From Halobacillus andaensis (GTDB lineage Bacteria > Bacillota > Bacilli > Bacillales > Halobacillaceae), in assembly GCF_014636475.1 (NCBI RefSeq), contig NZ_BMEL01000003.1, forward strand, positions 186,001 through 250,000: a stretch of DNA of 64,000 bases, read 5' to 3'. Below are positions 34,724-43,305 of the stretch, in pieces. Made by a program: the position numbers and the translations under genes. Position 1 is the first letter of the stretch. Every line of letters starts with the position of its first letter. The notes under the pieces are model-generated. The model saw only the letters and a program-made list of their open reading frames with translations, was not told the origin of the DNA and ran no database searches.

Positions 34724-36634
34724 ATGCCCACCAGTTTCTCTCTTAAAAAAAGTCTGTTCACTACCCAAAAAAACCTCTTGTTCTCTCACAAATTCTTTAA
34801 TCACATTGAATTAATAGCGGCTTTATCCAGCGGCCTTATTCTGCTTGTGGCTGCAATTTTTTCTAACTCTTTATCCTCTACTGCCTATATTTCATTACAT
34901 GTCGCAGCATTTATAATCGGGGGATATGCCAAAGCTAAGGAAGGCATAACGGAAACCATTCAAGAAAAACAACTAAATGTAGAATTATTAATGATTTTTG
35001 CCGCCATTGGAAGTGCATCGATTGGATATTGGACCGAAGGCGCTATCCTAATCTTCATCTTTGCCTTAAGTGGTGCACTTGAAACTTACACAATGAACAA
35101 AAGCGATAAGGAAATCGCCTCCCTCATGGATTTACAACCAAATACAGCATGGAAAGTAACCCCTCAAGGCGTTATTAATGTAGATACGCATACGTTGCAA
35201 ATTGGAGACCACATTCTTATTAAAGCTGGAGAACGAATTCCTTCAGATGGAATCATTACTAAAGGAAGTACAACAATTGATGAAAGTGCCATCACAGGAG
35301 AATCGCTTCCTGTATCTAAAGAAAATGGAAAAGAAGTTTTTGCTGGAACGGTAAATTTAAATGGAAGCATCTATGTCGAAATTACAAAACTCACGGAGGA
35401 TACTCTCTTTCAAAAGATTATTCAGATGGTGAAAAAGGCACAAAGTGAAAAATCACATACTCAGCTTTTTATTGAACGATTTGAAAGCAGATACGTAAAA
35501 GTCGTGCTTATTACGGTTGCCTTTATGCTCTTCTTGCCTCATTACTTATTTGACTGGTCATGGGTTGAAACGATCTATCGTGCCATGATTTTGTTAGTTG
35601 TTGCCTCCCCCTGTGCATTAGTGGCTTCGATCATGCCAGCTACTTTGTCAGCCATCTCTAACAGCGCTCGTAATGGAGTCCTTTTTAAAGGCGGCATGCA
35701 TTTAGAAAACCTTGCCCACATTCAAGCCATCGCTTTCGATAAAACAGGTACATTGACAAAAGGGGAGCCAGAAGTTACTGATGTTTGGTTCAGGGACTCG
35801 CTGAAACCTCAATCCGTCCTATCTGTCGCCAAAGCCATAGAAGAACAATCCAATCACCCACTAGCCAAAGCCATCGTAACCTATACCAATCAGTACGAGC
35901 CCACCCCTCTATCCATTCAACAAACGAGAGATATTCCAGGTAAAGGGGTCAAGGCAGATATTGACGATGAAACATGGATGGTAGGAAATGCAGAGATTGC
36001 AAGTCCAGACGAATCGGTCGCTGCCTATGCCGAGAAGTTAGCGAGTGAAGGTAAAACCATCGTCTTTGTAGCCAATTCAAAAGAAACAGTCGGATTATTT
36101 GCTTTAAAAGATACCGTTCGACCTGAAGCAAAGAAATTAATTTCTCGACTCCAAAAAAATAACATCTATACTTTAATGTTAACAGGAGATAACCCTACTA
36201 CAGCAAAATCAATTGCTGAAGAGGCAGGCATTGACCATTATGTCGCTGAGTGCTTGCCGCAAGATAAAGTGAACGAGTTACAATCTCTTCGCAAGCGTTA
36301 TACCCAGATTGCGATGGTAGGAGATGGCGTTAACGACGCCCCCGCTTTGGCCACAGCCAATGTGGGTATTGCGATGGGTGAAGGCACAGACGTAGCTTTA
36401 GAAACAGCTGATCTTGTGCTCATGAAAAATGATTTATCTAGACTTACGGATTCCATTACTATTTCTCACCGAATGAATAAAATTGTTAAGCAAAATATCA
36501 TTTTTTCAATAAGTATCATTATGCTTCTCATTATCAGCAACTTTCTTCAGGTGCTCGACCTTCCCTTAGGAGTCATTGGCCATGAGGGGAGTACAATACT
36601 TGTGATATTGAATGGTTTGCGCCTGCTTCGATAA
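34724..36634 (+). CDS. zosA: ZosA-like heavy-metal P-type ATPase
   Basis: P1B-type metal pump, 636 aa, nearly the length of B. subtilis ZosA (a PerR-controlled zinc-uptake ATPase). No N-terminal HMA domain. Order: two helix pairs, actuator loop with DESAITGESLPV, ion-site helix VVASPCALVAS (SPC rather than CPC), phosphorylation site AFDKTGTLTKG near residue 345, HP motif in SNHPLAKAI, MLTGDNPTTA and VGDGVNDAPALATANVGIAM. ATG 34724 has TTAGGAG upstream. The PerR-box-like site strengthens the ZosA assignment; direction and metal remain inferred. Confidence 0.82.
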   Translation: MPTSFSLKKSLFTTQKNLLFSHKFFNHIELIAALSSGLILLVAAIFSNSLSSTAYISLHVAAFIIGGYAKAKEGITETIQEKQLNVELLMIFAAIGSASIGYWTEGAILIFIFALSGALETYTMNKSDKEIASLMDLQPNTAWKVTPQGVINVDTHTLQIGDHILIKAGERIPSDGIITKGSTTIDESAITGESLPVSKENGKEVFAGTVNLNGSIYVEITKLTEDTLFQKIIQMVKKAQSEKSHTQLFIERFESRYVKVVLITVAFMLFLPHYLFDWSWVETIYRAMILLVVASPCALVASIMPATLSAISNSARNGVLFKGGMHLENLAHIQAIAFDKTGTLTKGEPEVTDVWFRDSLKPQSVLSVAKAIEEQSNHPLAKAIVTYTNQYEPTPLSIQQTRDIPGKGVKADIDDETWMVGNAEIASPDESVAAYAEKLASEGKTIVFVANSKETVGLFALKDTVRPEAKKLISRLQKNNIYTLMLTGDNPTTAKSIAEEAGIDHYVAECLPQDKVNELQSLRKRYTQIAMVGDGVNDAPALATANVGIAMGEGTDVALETADLVLMKNDLSRLTDSITISHRMNKIVKQNIIFSISIIMLLIISNFLQVLDLPLGVIGHEGSTILVILNGLRLLR

Positions 36635-36638
36635 AAAA

Positions 36639-36663
36639 GAAGATAGCCCTAGGGCTATCTTCT
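36639..36663. terminator. Hairpin after zosA, copy 1 of a duplicated terminator
   Basis: Palindrome GAAGATAGCCCTAGGGCTATCTTC. The T-run is on the minus strand side. The same GAAGATAGCC stem recurs at 37334-37361 next to yfkH. Confidence 0.75.
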
Positions 36664-36664
36664 T

Positions 36665-36737
36665 CAGCTTGTAGAAAAACCCCTATTTTTCCGCAAGCTT
36701 TTTTTCTTGCCACTAAGAGCGAAGGCCCCCTTGAGGC
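36665..36737 (+). repeat. Dispersed repeat flank module, copy G
   Basis: CAGCTTGTAGAAAAACCCC, then CGCAAGCTTTTTTTCTTGCC, then AGAGCGAAGG, matching the minus strand of copy E (27444-27515). The GC core is missing here. Confidence 0.75.
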
Positions 36738-36810
36738 CACTGAAAAAGGAATCTGCAAACTACTCTCAATCTTCTCTTTTCTCATGTGGTAACTCCATTT
36801 TCCTGCAGAG

Positions 36811-36960
36811 GATAAAGGAGAAATCTATGTAGTGGTCCATTTTTCGCAGTATATGGTTCTCGGGCACGAGTTCTTCAATCGTCACGATGTCCATTTCGTT
36901 TTGTCGTTCTTTTCTGGATTGAAACAAAAGCCACCGCCTATATACATTCTTGTCTATAGG
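36811..36960 (-). pseudogene. IS1182-family transposase N-terminal remnant
   Basis: Minus-strand frame: KNVYRRWLLFQSRKERQNEMD, then IVTIEELVPENHILRKMDHY, then IDFSFI. This is the start of IS1182-type transposases (LVPENHLLRKID...IDFSFI). After SFI the similarity stops and the DNA changes to repeat-type sequence. No intact transposase exists in the window. Confidence 0.7.
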
Positions 36961-37026
36961 ATAATAAATTTGCGCGGTGAAAAATGAAGGAAATCAGAAA
37001 AAATCAAGTTGTCAAAAAAGCTAAGA

Positions 37027-37143
37027 CGGCACTTTTTCCGTTCCTTTGACCCGAATGGAATCTTGAAACCCTCGTAATGTGAATGCCCTTTGCAAACGCT
37101 GTTTTCATAAGGGCGCAGTTTGAGTAAATGATTTTGCCAGTGA
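37027..37143 (-). repeat. Dispersed repeat flank, copy B
   Basis: Minus strand CCTTATGAAAACAGCGTTTG, then AAGGGCATTCAC, then GGAAAAAGTGCCG aligns base for base, with scattered changes, with 51714-51832 plus strand. It stops exactly where the GC core begins in copy C. Confidence 0.8.
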
Positions 37144-37155
37144 TCTATTTCGAAA

Positions 37156-37280
37156 AAGGGTTGTAGGAAACGACGAGACTCCTGCGGGAAATGTGAATAA
37201 GGTGTGACCCCGGAGGGCTGATAAAGCCCGAGGAGGCACACCATTCGCCCGCGGAAAGGGGGTCGTTTCCTACAACCCTT
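37156..37280 (+). repeat. Dispersed GC-rich repeat, copy D
   Basis: 19-bp perfect terminal inverted repeats AAGGGTTGTAGGAAACGAC enclose a GC-rich core of 87 bp with GAGACTCCTGCGGGAA at one end and CCCGCGGAAAGGGGG at the other. The arms equal those of the solo hairpin at 16146-16187. Confidence 0.85.
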
Positions 37281-37333
37281 TACTCTCTCTAACGCAAGGA
37301 AATTTACACTCTTTAAGGGTTCTCTACAAGCTG

Positions 37334-37361
37334 AGAAGATAGCCTAATGGCTATCTTCTTT
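37334..37361. terminator. Hairpin next to yfkH, copy 2 of a duplicated terminator
   Basis: AGAAGATAGCC/GGCTATCTTCT with a 4-nt loop, T-run on the plus strand. It is the counterpart of 36639-36663. Confidence 0.75.
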
Positions 37362-38182
37362 TAATATGGATGTCGACCTTTATGTTTTTTATGAATAAGA
37401 GCGTTGATCTCTCCACCAATTAAAATAACAATTCCCGATAAGTAAAACCAAATCATTAAGACGATCACCCCGCCTAAGCTTCCATAAGTGGCTGAGTAAT
37501 TACCTAGGTTTTCTACATAAAAAGAAAATAGCAAAGACACTAACTGCCATCCCACAGTGGCAAACAAAGCTCCCATTGTAATCTCTTTTATTTTCATCGG
37601 CTGATCTGGCGCCATTAAATATAAGAACGAGAGTACAATAAAAAACACAATGGATGAAATAACCCACCTCAGTGTTTCCCATGCTTGTAAAAAGTCTTCT
37701 GATAAGCCAAAGATGGAAAATACGTAAACCCCAATGGCACTTCCTAACACCGGAAGCAAAAAAGCTACACCAATTACCACAATCATAGCAATGGTCAATA
37801 ATATAGAAATCACTCTCGACACAAAAAACGATCGCTCTTCCTCTGCACTATGGGCACGATTAAAAGCTTTAATCAAAGTGTTAACTCCGTTTGAAGCTGC
37901 CCACAGGGTGCCTAGGATACCAATAGATAACAGGCCGCTGTTGCGATCCCTTAAAATCTCTGTGACATTTTCCGAAATTAATTCATACGTATCTGGGGGA
38001 GCATATGTGCTGATTAATAGAAGCGCTCTCTCTTCATCAATGTTTAAATAACCCAATAATGTGATAAGAAAAATCATAAATGGAAAAAGAGACAGCAAAA
38101 AAAAGTATGCCAGTTGAGCTGCAGATCCTGGGACGTCATTATCTCCTATTTGTTTAAACAGCTCTTTACTAAAGCGTATCAA
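37361..38182 (-). CDS. yfkH: YihY/YfkH-family membrane protein
   Basis: 273 aa, six predicted helices, old BrkB/UPF0761 family. Marks: DVPGSAAQLAYFFLLSLFPFMIFL at the N-terminus, GTLWAASNGVNTLIKAFNRAH near residue 95 and GSLGGVIVLMIWFYLSGIVILIGGEINA at the end. Function uncertain. The order protein-tyrosine phosphatase, YtxH-like, YihY equals yfkJ-yfkI-yfkH of B. subtilis, where the operon belongs to the general stress response. Confidence 0.88.
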   Translation of the reverse strand: MIRFSKELFKQIGDNDVPGSAAQLAYFFLLSLFPFMIFLITLLGYLNIDEERALLLISTYAPPDTYELISENVTEILRDRNSGLLSIGILGTLWAASNGVNTLIKAFNRAHSAEEERSFFVSRVISILLTIAMIVVIGVAFLLPVLGSAIGVYVFSIFGLSEDFLQAWETLRWVISSIVFFIVLSFLYLMAPDQPMKIKEITMGALFATVGWQLVSLLFSFYVENLGNYSATYGSLGGVIVLMIWFYLSGIVILIGGEINALIHKKHKGRHPY

Positions 38183-38211
38183 ATTCTCTTACTCCCCCTT
38201 TGCCTATCCAC

Positions 38212-38541
38212 CTAAGAGGCTTCTTTAGAATTGTCTACCGATTCTAATTTATTATTCACCTTCTCGTCCATCTCTCCTATTTTATTTAATGCTTCCTCCG
38301 TCTTTTTTAGAAGTACTAATACATCATCAATCCCATTATTCAATTTCTTAGAAAAGGATTCATAGCTCAATCTTAAGTCGTGGATGGCTTCTGATGGCTG
38401 TTGTATATAATTTCGGCAGCAACTCCCTGCACCTTTAGATTTATCCATTACATATTGTCGAGTATTTTTATCAAACAGGACAATCGCTCCTCCGATAAGT
38501 GCTCCTGTTACAATCCCTGTGATCAATTTATTTTCTGCCAT
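38212..38541 (-). CDS. yfkI: YtxH-like stress protein (YfkI position)
   Basis: 109 aa. A glycine-rich membrane helix (GIVTGALIGGAIVLF, about 9-23) is followed by NTRQYV, as in YtxH-type proteins, and then a helical coiled tail (residues 55-100). A CC pair lies at about residue 41. Middle gene of yfkJIH, 12 bp after the phosphatase. The symbol rests on position more than on similarity. Function unknown. Confidence 0.7.
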   Translation of the reverse strand: MAENKLITGIVTGALIGGAIVLFDKNTRQYVMDKSKGAGSCCRNYIQQPSEAIHDLRLSYESFSKKLNNGIDDVLVLLKKTEEALNKIGEMDEKVNNKLESVDNSKEAS

Positions 38542-38553
38542 TATAATTCCTCC

Positions 38554-39018
38554 TTAAAATTGTTTTTTTTTAATATGTTCTAATAAGCTTTGGCAGCCAG
38601 CTTCGACCAACTCGTACACATAATCAAAGTTTCCTGTAAAATAAGGATCCGGTACATCTTTTTCATCCTCATCCTTAACAAAATCCATAAACAGCTTAAC
38701 TTCCACATCGTTTTTCTCTCTAATCCCATTTAAATCAGATAAGTTTTGCTGATCCATCGCAATAATATAATCAAAACGATCCCAATCAGCTGGTTCTACC
38801 TGCCTGGCTGTCATTCCCTCGTACGTAATTGTTTTTTCATCAAGGATATTACGCGTTCCTTTATGCGGGACTTTCCCGATATGCCAATGCCCGATTCCTG
38901 CTGAATCGACCATAATTTCTTTCTCTAGGCCATCTCTTTCAACCAGTTTTCTAAATACTGCTTCAGCCATCGGAGAGCGGCAAATATTTCCTAAACAAAC
39001 GAATAACACTTTAATCAT
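38554..39018 (-). CDS. yfkJ: Low-molecular-weight protein-tyrosine phosphatase
   Basis: 154 aa, complete. The phosphate loop is FVCLGNICRSPMAE (Cys8, Arg14), and the general acid Asp is in VPDPYFTGNFDYVYELVE near residue 121. Dephosphorylates phosphotyrosine proteins in the cytosol. First gene of yfkJIH; genes are 12 and 29 bp apart. Confidence 0.92.
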   Translation of the reverse strand: MIKVLFVCLGNICRSPMAEAVFRKLVERDGLEKEIMVDSAGIGHWHIGKVPHKGTRNILDEKTITYEGMTARQVEPADWDRFDYIIAMDQQNLSDLNGIREKNDVEVKLFMDFVKDEDEKDVPDPYFTGNFDYVYELVEAGCQSLLEHIKKKQF

Positions 39019-39152
39019 CTTTATATTCCCCCATCATTCCCAAATCATATCATTTTCATTATATCACGAAAAAACAAGCAAATTTTACGCGCTATACCCA
39101 TTCACTTCGTATACATTATAATATTTCTTAACCTAAATCTTTTCATATTAAA

Positions 39153-39176
39153 CCAAATATTTGTAACTATATTTGG
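39153..39176 (+). promoter_or_regulatory. Palindrome upstream of the alanine symporter promoter
   Basis: CCAAATAT, 8 bp, ATATTTGG: perfect arms ending 9 bp before the -35 candidate. It looks like an operator for an unknown dimeric regulator. Confidence 0.4.
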
Positions 39177-39184
39177 AATTTAGC

Positions 39185-39214
39185 TTGACATTCTACAAGA
39201 ATTTTCGGAATATT
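39185..39214 (+). promoter_or_regulatory. Candidate sigma-A promoter of the alanine symporter
   Basis: TTGACA at 39185-39190 with a 17-18 bp spacer to GAATAT/AATATT; the -35 is perfect, the -10 is poor. Confidence 0.4.
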
Positions 39215-39261
39215 TTATATATATACATGCTTTTACTACTTATTTAAAAAGGGGGATGAAA

Positions 39262-40641
39262 ATGGGAGAAGTGGGTGCAATTCACAGCTTTCTAGATGCA
39301 GCAAGTGCATTCGTTTGGGGGCCTGTCTTGCTAATTTTATTAGTAGGTACAGGGGTTTATTTAACACTCCGGCTTGGCTTTCTACAATTTAAAACCTTAC
39401 CCTATGCACTAAAACTTGCCTTTAAGCCCGGCAAGAAACAAAAAGACGAGAAAGGGGATATATCCCATTATCAAGCTTTAACAACAGCGCTAGCAGCAAC
39501 CATAGGTACTGGTAACATTGCCGGTGTAGCTACAGCAGTCGTGCTAGGAGGTCCTGGAGCTGTATTTTGGATGTGGATCACAGCCGTTTTTGGAATGGCA
39601 ACGAAATACGCGGAGGCTATCCTGGCCGTAAAATACCGGGTAACTGATAAGAACGGAAAAATGTCTGGTGGTCCAATGTATTACTTAGAACGCGGTCTGA
39701 AACAGAAATGGTTAGGCGTCTTATTTGCTTTATTTGGTGCATGTGCCGCATTTGGTATTGGAAATATGGTTCAATCGAACACAGTTTCTGACGTAATGGA
39801 CTCCACGTTCAGCATAAATCCATGGATAACAGGAATTTTATTAACCATTTTTGCTGCATTAGTTATTATTGGCGGTATTCAAGGTATTGGAAGAGTAACA
39901 GCATTTTTCGTACCTATTATGGCCGTTTTTTATGTGGTCGGGGCACTTATTATAATTATTTTAAACCTTGATTTAGTCGGCCCAGCATTTGGCACAATTT
40001 TCTCTGATGCATTTTCTGCAAACGCCGTGGGTGGGGGTATTTTAGGTACCGTTATCCGTTACGGTGTTGCTCGTGGTGTATTCTCCAACGAAGCTGGTCT
40101 CGGTTCAGCACCTATTGCTGCAGCCGCTGCTCGTACAGACTACCCTGGGCGTCAGGCGTTAGTATCTATGACACAGGTATTTATTGATACCATTCTAGTT
40201 TGTACAATGACTGGACTAACCATCGTCATGGCTTTTGGTACAGAATATAATGGTGACGGTGCAGATTTGACCACAAGTGCCTTCCAAGTATTCTTAGGAG
40301 ATATGGGGATGTACATCGTCACATTCGGAGTCATCTTCTTTGCTTTCTCTACCATTGTCGGATGGTCTTATTATGGAGAGAAATGTTTCGGTTATTTAAC
40401 AGGCGATCGTGCGCTGCCTGTTTATAAGATTGTTTTCGTCTTATTTGTTCTTGTAGGGGCTGTCGCACAACTGGATACCGTTTGGTTATTCGCAGACGTC
40501 ATGAATGGCTTAATGGCCTTTCCAAACTTAATCGGCCTTCTCCTCTTATCAGGAGTGGTAGCTGCTGAAACAAATAGGTTCTTAAAAGTTGCCAAGCAAG
40601 AAAAAGAAGAAGAAAAACGAGCACGCGCCAATGCCCAATAA
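39262..40641 (+). CDS. Alanine (or glycine):sodium symporter, AGCS family
   Basis: 459 aa, about 11 helices. Signatures: TTALAATIGTGNIAGVATAVVLGGPGAVFWMW (helix 2-3), GGPMYYLERGL, GVARGVFSNEAGLGSAPIAAA and GWSYYGEKC. Imports L- or D-alanine or glycine with Na+; AlsT-type. I chose ATG 39262 because AAAGGGGG lies 6 nt before it; ATG 39256 touches that site. Sodium coupling fits a salty habitat. Own terminator and an upstream palindrome suggest separate control. Confidence 0.9.
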   Translation: MGEVGAIHSFLDAASAFVWGPVLLILLVGTGVYLTLRLGFLQFKTLPYALKLAFKPGKKQKDEKGDISHYQALTTALAATIGTGNIAGVATAVVLGGPGAVFWMWITAVFGMATKYAEAILAVKYRVTDKNGKMSGGPMYYLERGLKQKWLGVLFALFGACAAFGIGNMVQSNTVSDVMDSTFSINPWITGILLTIFAALVIIGGIQGIGRVTAFFVPIMAVFYVVGALIIIILNLDLVGPAFGTIFSDAFSANAVGGGILGTVIRYGVARGVFSNEAGLGSAPIAAAAARTDYPGRQALVSMTQVFIDTILVCTMTGLTIVMAFGTEYNGDGADLTTSAFQVFLGDMGMYIVTFGVIFFAFSTIVGWSYYGEKCFGYLTGDRALPVYKIVFVLFVLVGAVAQLDTVWLFADVMNGLMAFPNLIGLLLLSGVVAAETNRFLKVAKQEKEEEKRARANAQ

Positions 40642-40646
40642 TTTTA

Positions 40647-40678
40647 AAACCCGTCGTTCTTTTTAGAACGACGGGTTT
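40647..40678. terminator. Bidirectional terminator
   Basis: 14-bp perfect stem AAACCCGTCGTTCT with its complement and a TTTT loop between convergent genes. Confidence 0.9.
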
Positions 40679-40680
40679 AC

Positions 40681-42516
40681 TTATGAACGATATTCAGACT
40701 TTATACTTAACATTTTTTCGACTTTTTCAGGAGGAAGGGGTTTACTATAATAATACCCCTGATAAGTTTCACACTGGTTCTCTTTTAAAAAGTTTAACAC
40801 TTCTTCACATTCTACCCCTTCAGCAATCACCCCAAGCTTAAACGCATCTGCTAACTGAATAATGGCTTTCACGATTTCAGCATCGCTTGGATTGGTGCGC
40901 ACGCTTCTAATAAATGTCTGATCAATCTTTAAATAGTGAAGAGGAAATTGCCTTAAGTAACTTAACGAGGAATACCCTGTGCCGAAATCGTCCATGGAGA
41001 GCGTAACCCCTAACACTTTTAAGCTCTGCATCGTCTGCATGCAATTTTCTGTGTTTTGCATCACACTACTTTCGGTTACCTCAATTTCAAGAAACTTAGC
41101 AGGAAGTCCTGTCTCTCTTAACACTCGCTCAACCTTTTCAGCAAAATGAAGCTGTTGAATTTCAGAAGCTGAAATATTTACGGCGATCCGCTCAGGAGCA
41201 AACCCACGATCTAGCCATTCTTTATTCTGCCTACAAGCTTCATAAAGCACCCATTCATCAATTTGAGCAATGAGCCCAACTTCTTCGGCTAAAGGAATAA
41301 ACTCACCAGGCGAGATCCATCCTTTTTCCGGGTGTTTCCACCGTACTAAAGCTTCAAGTCCATTTAAATAACCAGTAGAAACGTCCACTTTAGGTTGATA
41401 TATAAGGCTTAGTTCTTTGTGGAGAATTGCTTTACGCAAGTCGCTTTCTAAGGAGAAAAGTTGATTGTACGATTCTTTCATTTTGTCTGTATAGACTAAA
41501 ACCCGGTCTCCCCCCTGGACTTTGCAATAATGATTGGACATATCGGCATGAGCAATTAATTCCTGGGAAGTGCTGGCATTGCATGTAGTGGAAGCGACCC
41601 CTATGCTTAACGTTACAACTATTTCTTTTCCTGATAACGTAATAGGCTGTCTTATATCATCAAGAACCTTTTCACCAAGTTGAATAAGATTCGAGGCCCA
41701 TACATCGTCAGTCACTACGATCATATACTCATCGCCAGACATACGATACAAAGACATGTGATCACGTAAACAGGATTGTATGCGTTGGGCAACGATTTGA
41801 AGCACTTGATCTCCTGCTACATGCCCTAAAGCATCATTAATATATTTAAAGCGATCAATATCACAAAACATGAGGGTTACATGAGGATAAGTAGAGGGTA
41901 TATCAATCAACTGCTCTAAATCTGCGTGTAGTTTGCGCCGATTAGGCAGGGTTGTGAGAGGATCATGATCAGCCATATACTTTATTTTTGATTCAGCTTT
42001 TTCATACATAGTTACTTCTACAGTACTTCCAATAATTTCTGTAATTTTCTTCTGCTCCTTAACTGGGGATAAGGTCGTATGAAAATAACGATCATTGTAA
42101 CAATGTTTATAGGAAAGGGTTTTTCCTTGAAAAGCTTTTTGATATTGAGACTTATAGAATAACGCTTGCTCAATGCCAAAGAGTTCAGCCAGTGATTTCC
42201 CTTTCACTACGTCTGATGTCAAACCAATATCGTGAGCAAGCTTCCCTTCGAACATGACGTAATAATATTCTCCCGAAGCTTCATCATATTTAACCTTGAA
42301 TACTAAATTTACAAGAGCATCCATAGTTCTAGAAAAATCTGTTCTCATGTGCTCCATTGTTTGTAATTCTTCCCTCAAATCTGAACTCTCCTGAACATAT
42401 TCCTTTACCAGCTCGTGATACCTATTTAGTGATTTTTGATAAGAAGAATCAGTTGAGAATTGGACCAACTCTTGATACAAGCGTTGGTATTTCGCAAGGA
42501 ACCTGGATTCTTTCAC
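40681..42516 (-). CDS. GGDEF-EAL cyclic-di-GMP protein with PAS-like N-terminus
   Basis: 611 aa, cytosolic. An N-terminal helical region (1-60) and a PAS-like domain (about 60-165) precede GGDEF (about 175-335) with DHDPLTTLPNR and a degenerate active site RMSGDEYMIV (SGDEY for GGDEF). EAL (about 350-600) has EALVRWKHPEKG, NISASEIQ, DDFGTGYSSLSYLR and EGVE, all catalytic motifs intact. Net phosphodiesterase activity is most likely; SGDEY may still be active or act as GTP sensor. The PilZ protein at 7.3 kb is a possible receptor. Start GTG 42516 or close by. Monocistronic. Confidence 0.9.
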   Translation of the reverse strand: MKESRFLAKYQRLYQELVQFSTDSSYQKSLNRYHELVKEYVQESSDLREELQTMEHMRTDFSRTMDALVNLVFKVKYDEASGEYYYVMFEGKLAHDIGLTSDVVKGKSLAELFGIEQALFYKSQYQKAFQGKTLSYKHCYNDRYFHTTLSPVKEQKKITEIIGSTVEVTMYEKAESKIKYMADHDPLTTLPNRRKLHADLEQLIDIPSTYPHVTLMFCDIDRFKYINDALGHVAGDQVLQIVAQRIQSCLRDHMSLYRMSGDEYMIVVTDDVWASNLIQLGEKVLDDIRQPITLSGKEIVVTLSIGVASTTCNASTSQELIAHADMSNHYCKVQGGDRVLVYTDKMKESYNQLFSLESDLRKAILHKELSLIYQPKVDVSTGYLNGLEALVRWKHPEKGWISPGEFIPLAEEVGLIAQIDEWVLYEACRQNKEWLDRGFAPERIAVNISASEIQQLHFAEKVERVLRETGLPAKFLEIEVTESSVMQNTENCMQTMQSLKVLGVTLSMDDFGTGYSSLSYLRQFPLHYLKIDQTFIRSVRTNPSDAEIVKAIIQLADAFKLGVIAEGVECEEVLNFLKENQCETYQGYYYSKPLPPEKVEKMLSIKSEYRS

Positions 42517-42617
42517 GTAATTTCCCTCCGAGGCAGTCTGACGTAAATTAATTATACCATGATGAAAAAATAGACGGCTAGAATCATCTTATTCATTCTT
42601 CGTCCAAAATTACTTCC

Positions 42618-43283
42618 TTAAGTAATAGGCTGTATGCATTCAGGGCCTTCGTTTTTGGCCGAATTAACGTATGTGCTTACTTGTTCAGCATAGAGATCAT
42701 CGATCGTTAGTTGTTCGATAAATTGGGCAGCATCTCCTGGCTGCCATTGCACTGGCTCAATCCAATGGTTTTGACGCTCTTTCGGTAAGATCACTGGCAT
42801 CCGATGATGGATGTCTTCCATGAATTCATTCGCTTCCTTTGTAAGAATGGTACACGTGAACCGCTCTTCTTCTTGCGTTTTCCAATGATCCCATAGACCG
42901 GCAAAAGCAAATACCTCGCGATTTTTCGGCATTATACGAAATGGAATTTTATCTTTGTCCTCTTTCTTCCACTCGTAAAAGCTATCAGCAAGGATTAAGC
43001 AACGCTTGGCAGCCATTAAATTTTTAAAGCTTGGCTTTTCGTGGGCAGTTTCACTGCGTGCGTTAATCATCTTATAACCTATCTTTGGATCTTTAGCCCA
43101 TGACGGTACGAGTCCCCAGTACATAAAACCGCCCCGCCGCTGCTTCCCGTCATCTATAATAGCTAATACTTTCTGCCCGGGTGCAATGTTATACCTGGGC
43201 TCAAATTCAGGTATCGGTACCTCTAAACCGAACTGGCGCTGAATGTCATCTTCCTGAGCAGTTAGTGTATATCTTCCGCACAT
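42618..43283 (-). CDS. SRAP-domain (YedK/HMCES) abasic-site shield
   Basis: 221 aa. Cys2 (MCGRYTL), which becomes N-terminal after Met removal and forms the thiazolidine link to abasic sites; NIAPGQ; INARSETAHEKPSF; the Glu in DSFYEWKKED; and HHRMPVIL are all present. Protects single-stranded abasic DNA and forms DNA-protein crosslinks. Last gene of a four-gene reverse operon. Confidence 0.9.
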   Translation of the reverse strand: MCGRYTLTAQEDDIQRQFGLEVPIPEFEPRYNIAPGQKVLAIIDDGKQRRGGFMYWGLVPSWAKDPKIGYKMINARSETAHEKPSFKNLMAAKRCLILADSFYEWKKEDKDKIPFRIMPKNREVFAFAGLWDHWKTQEEERFTCTILTKEANEFMEDIHHRMPVILPKERQNHWIEPVQWQPGDAAQFIEQLTIDDLYAEQVSTYVNSAKNEGPECIQPIT

Positions 43284-43305
43284 AACCCCACCCCTTCTCC
43301 GAACA

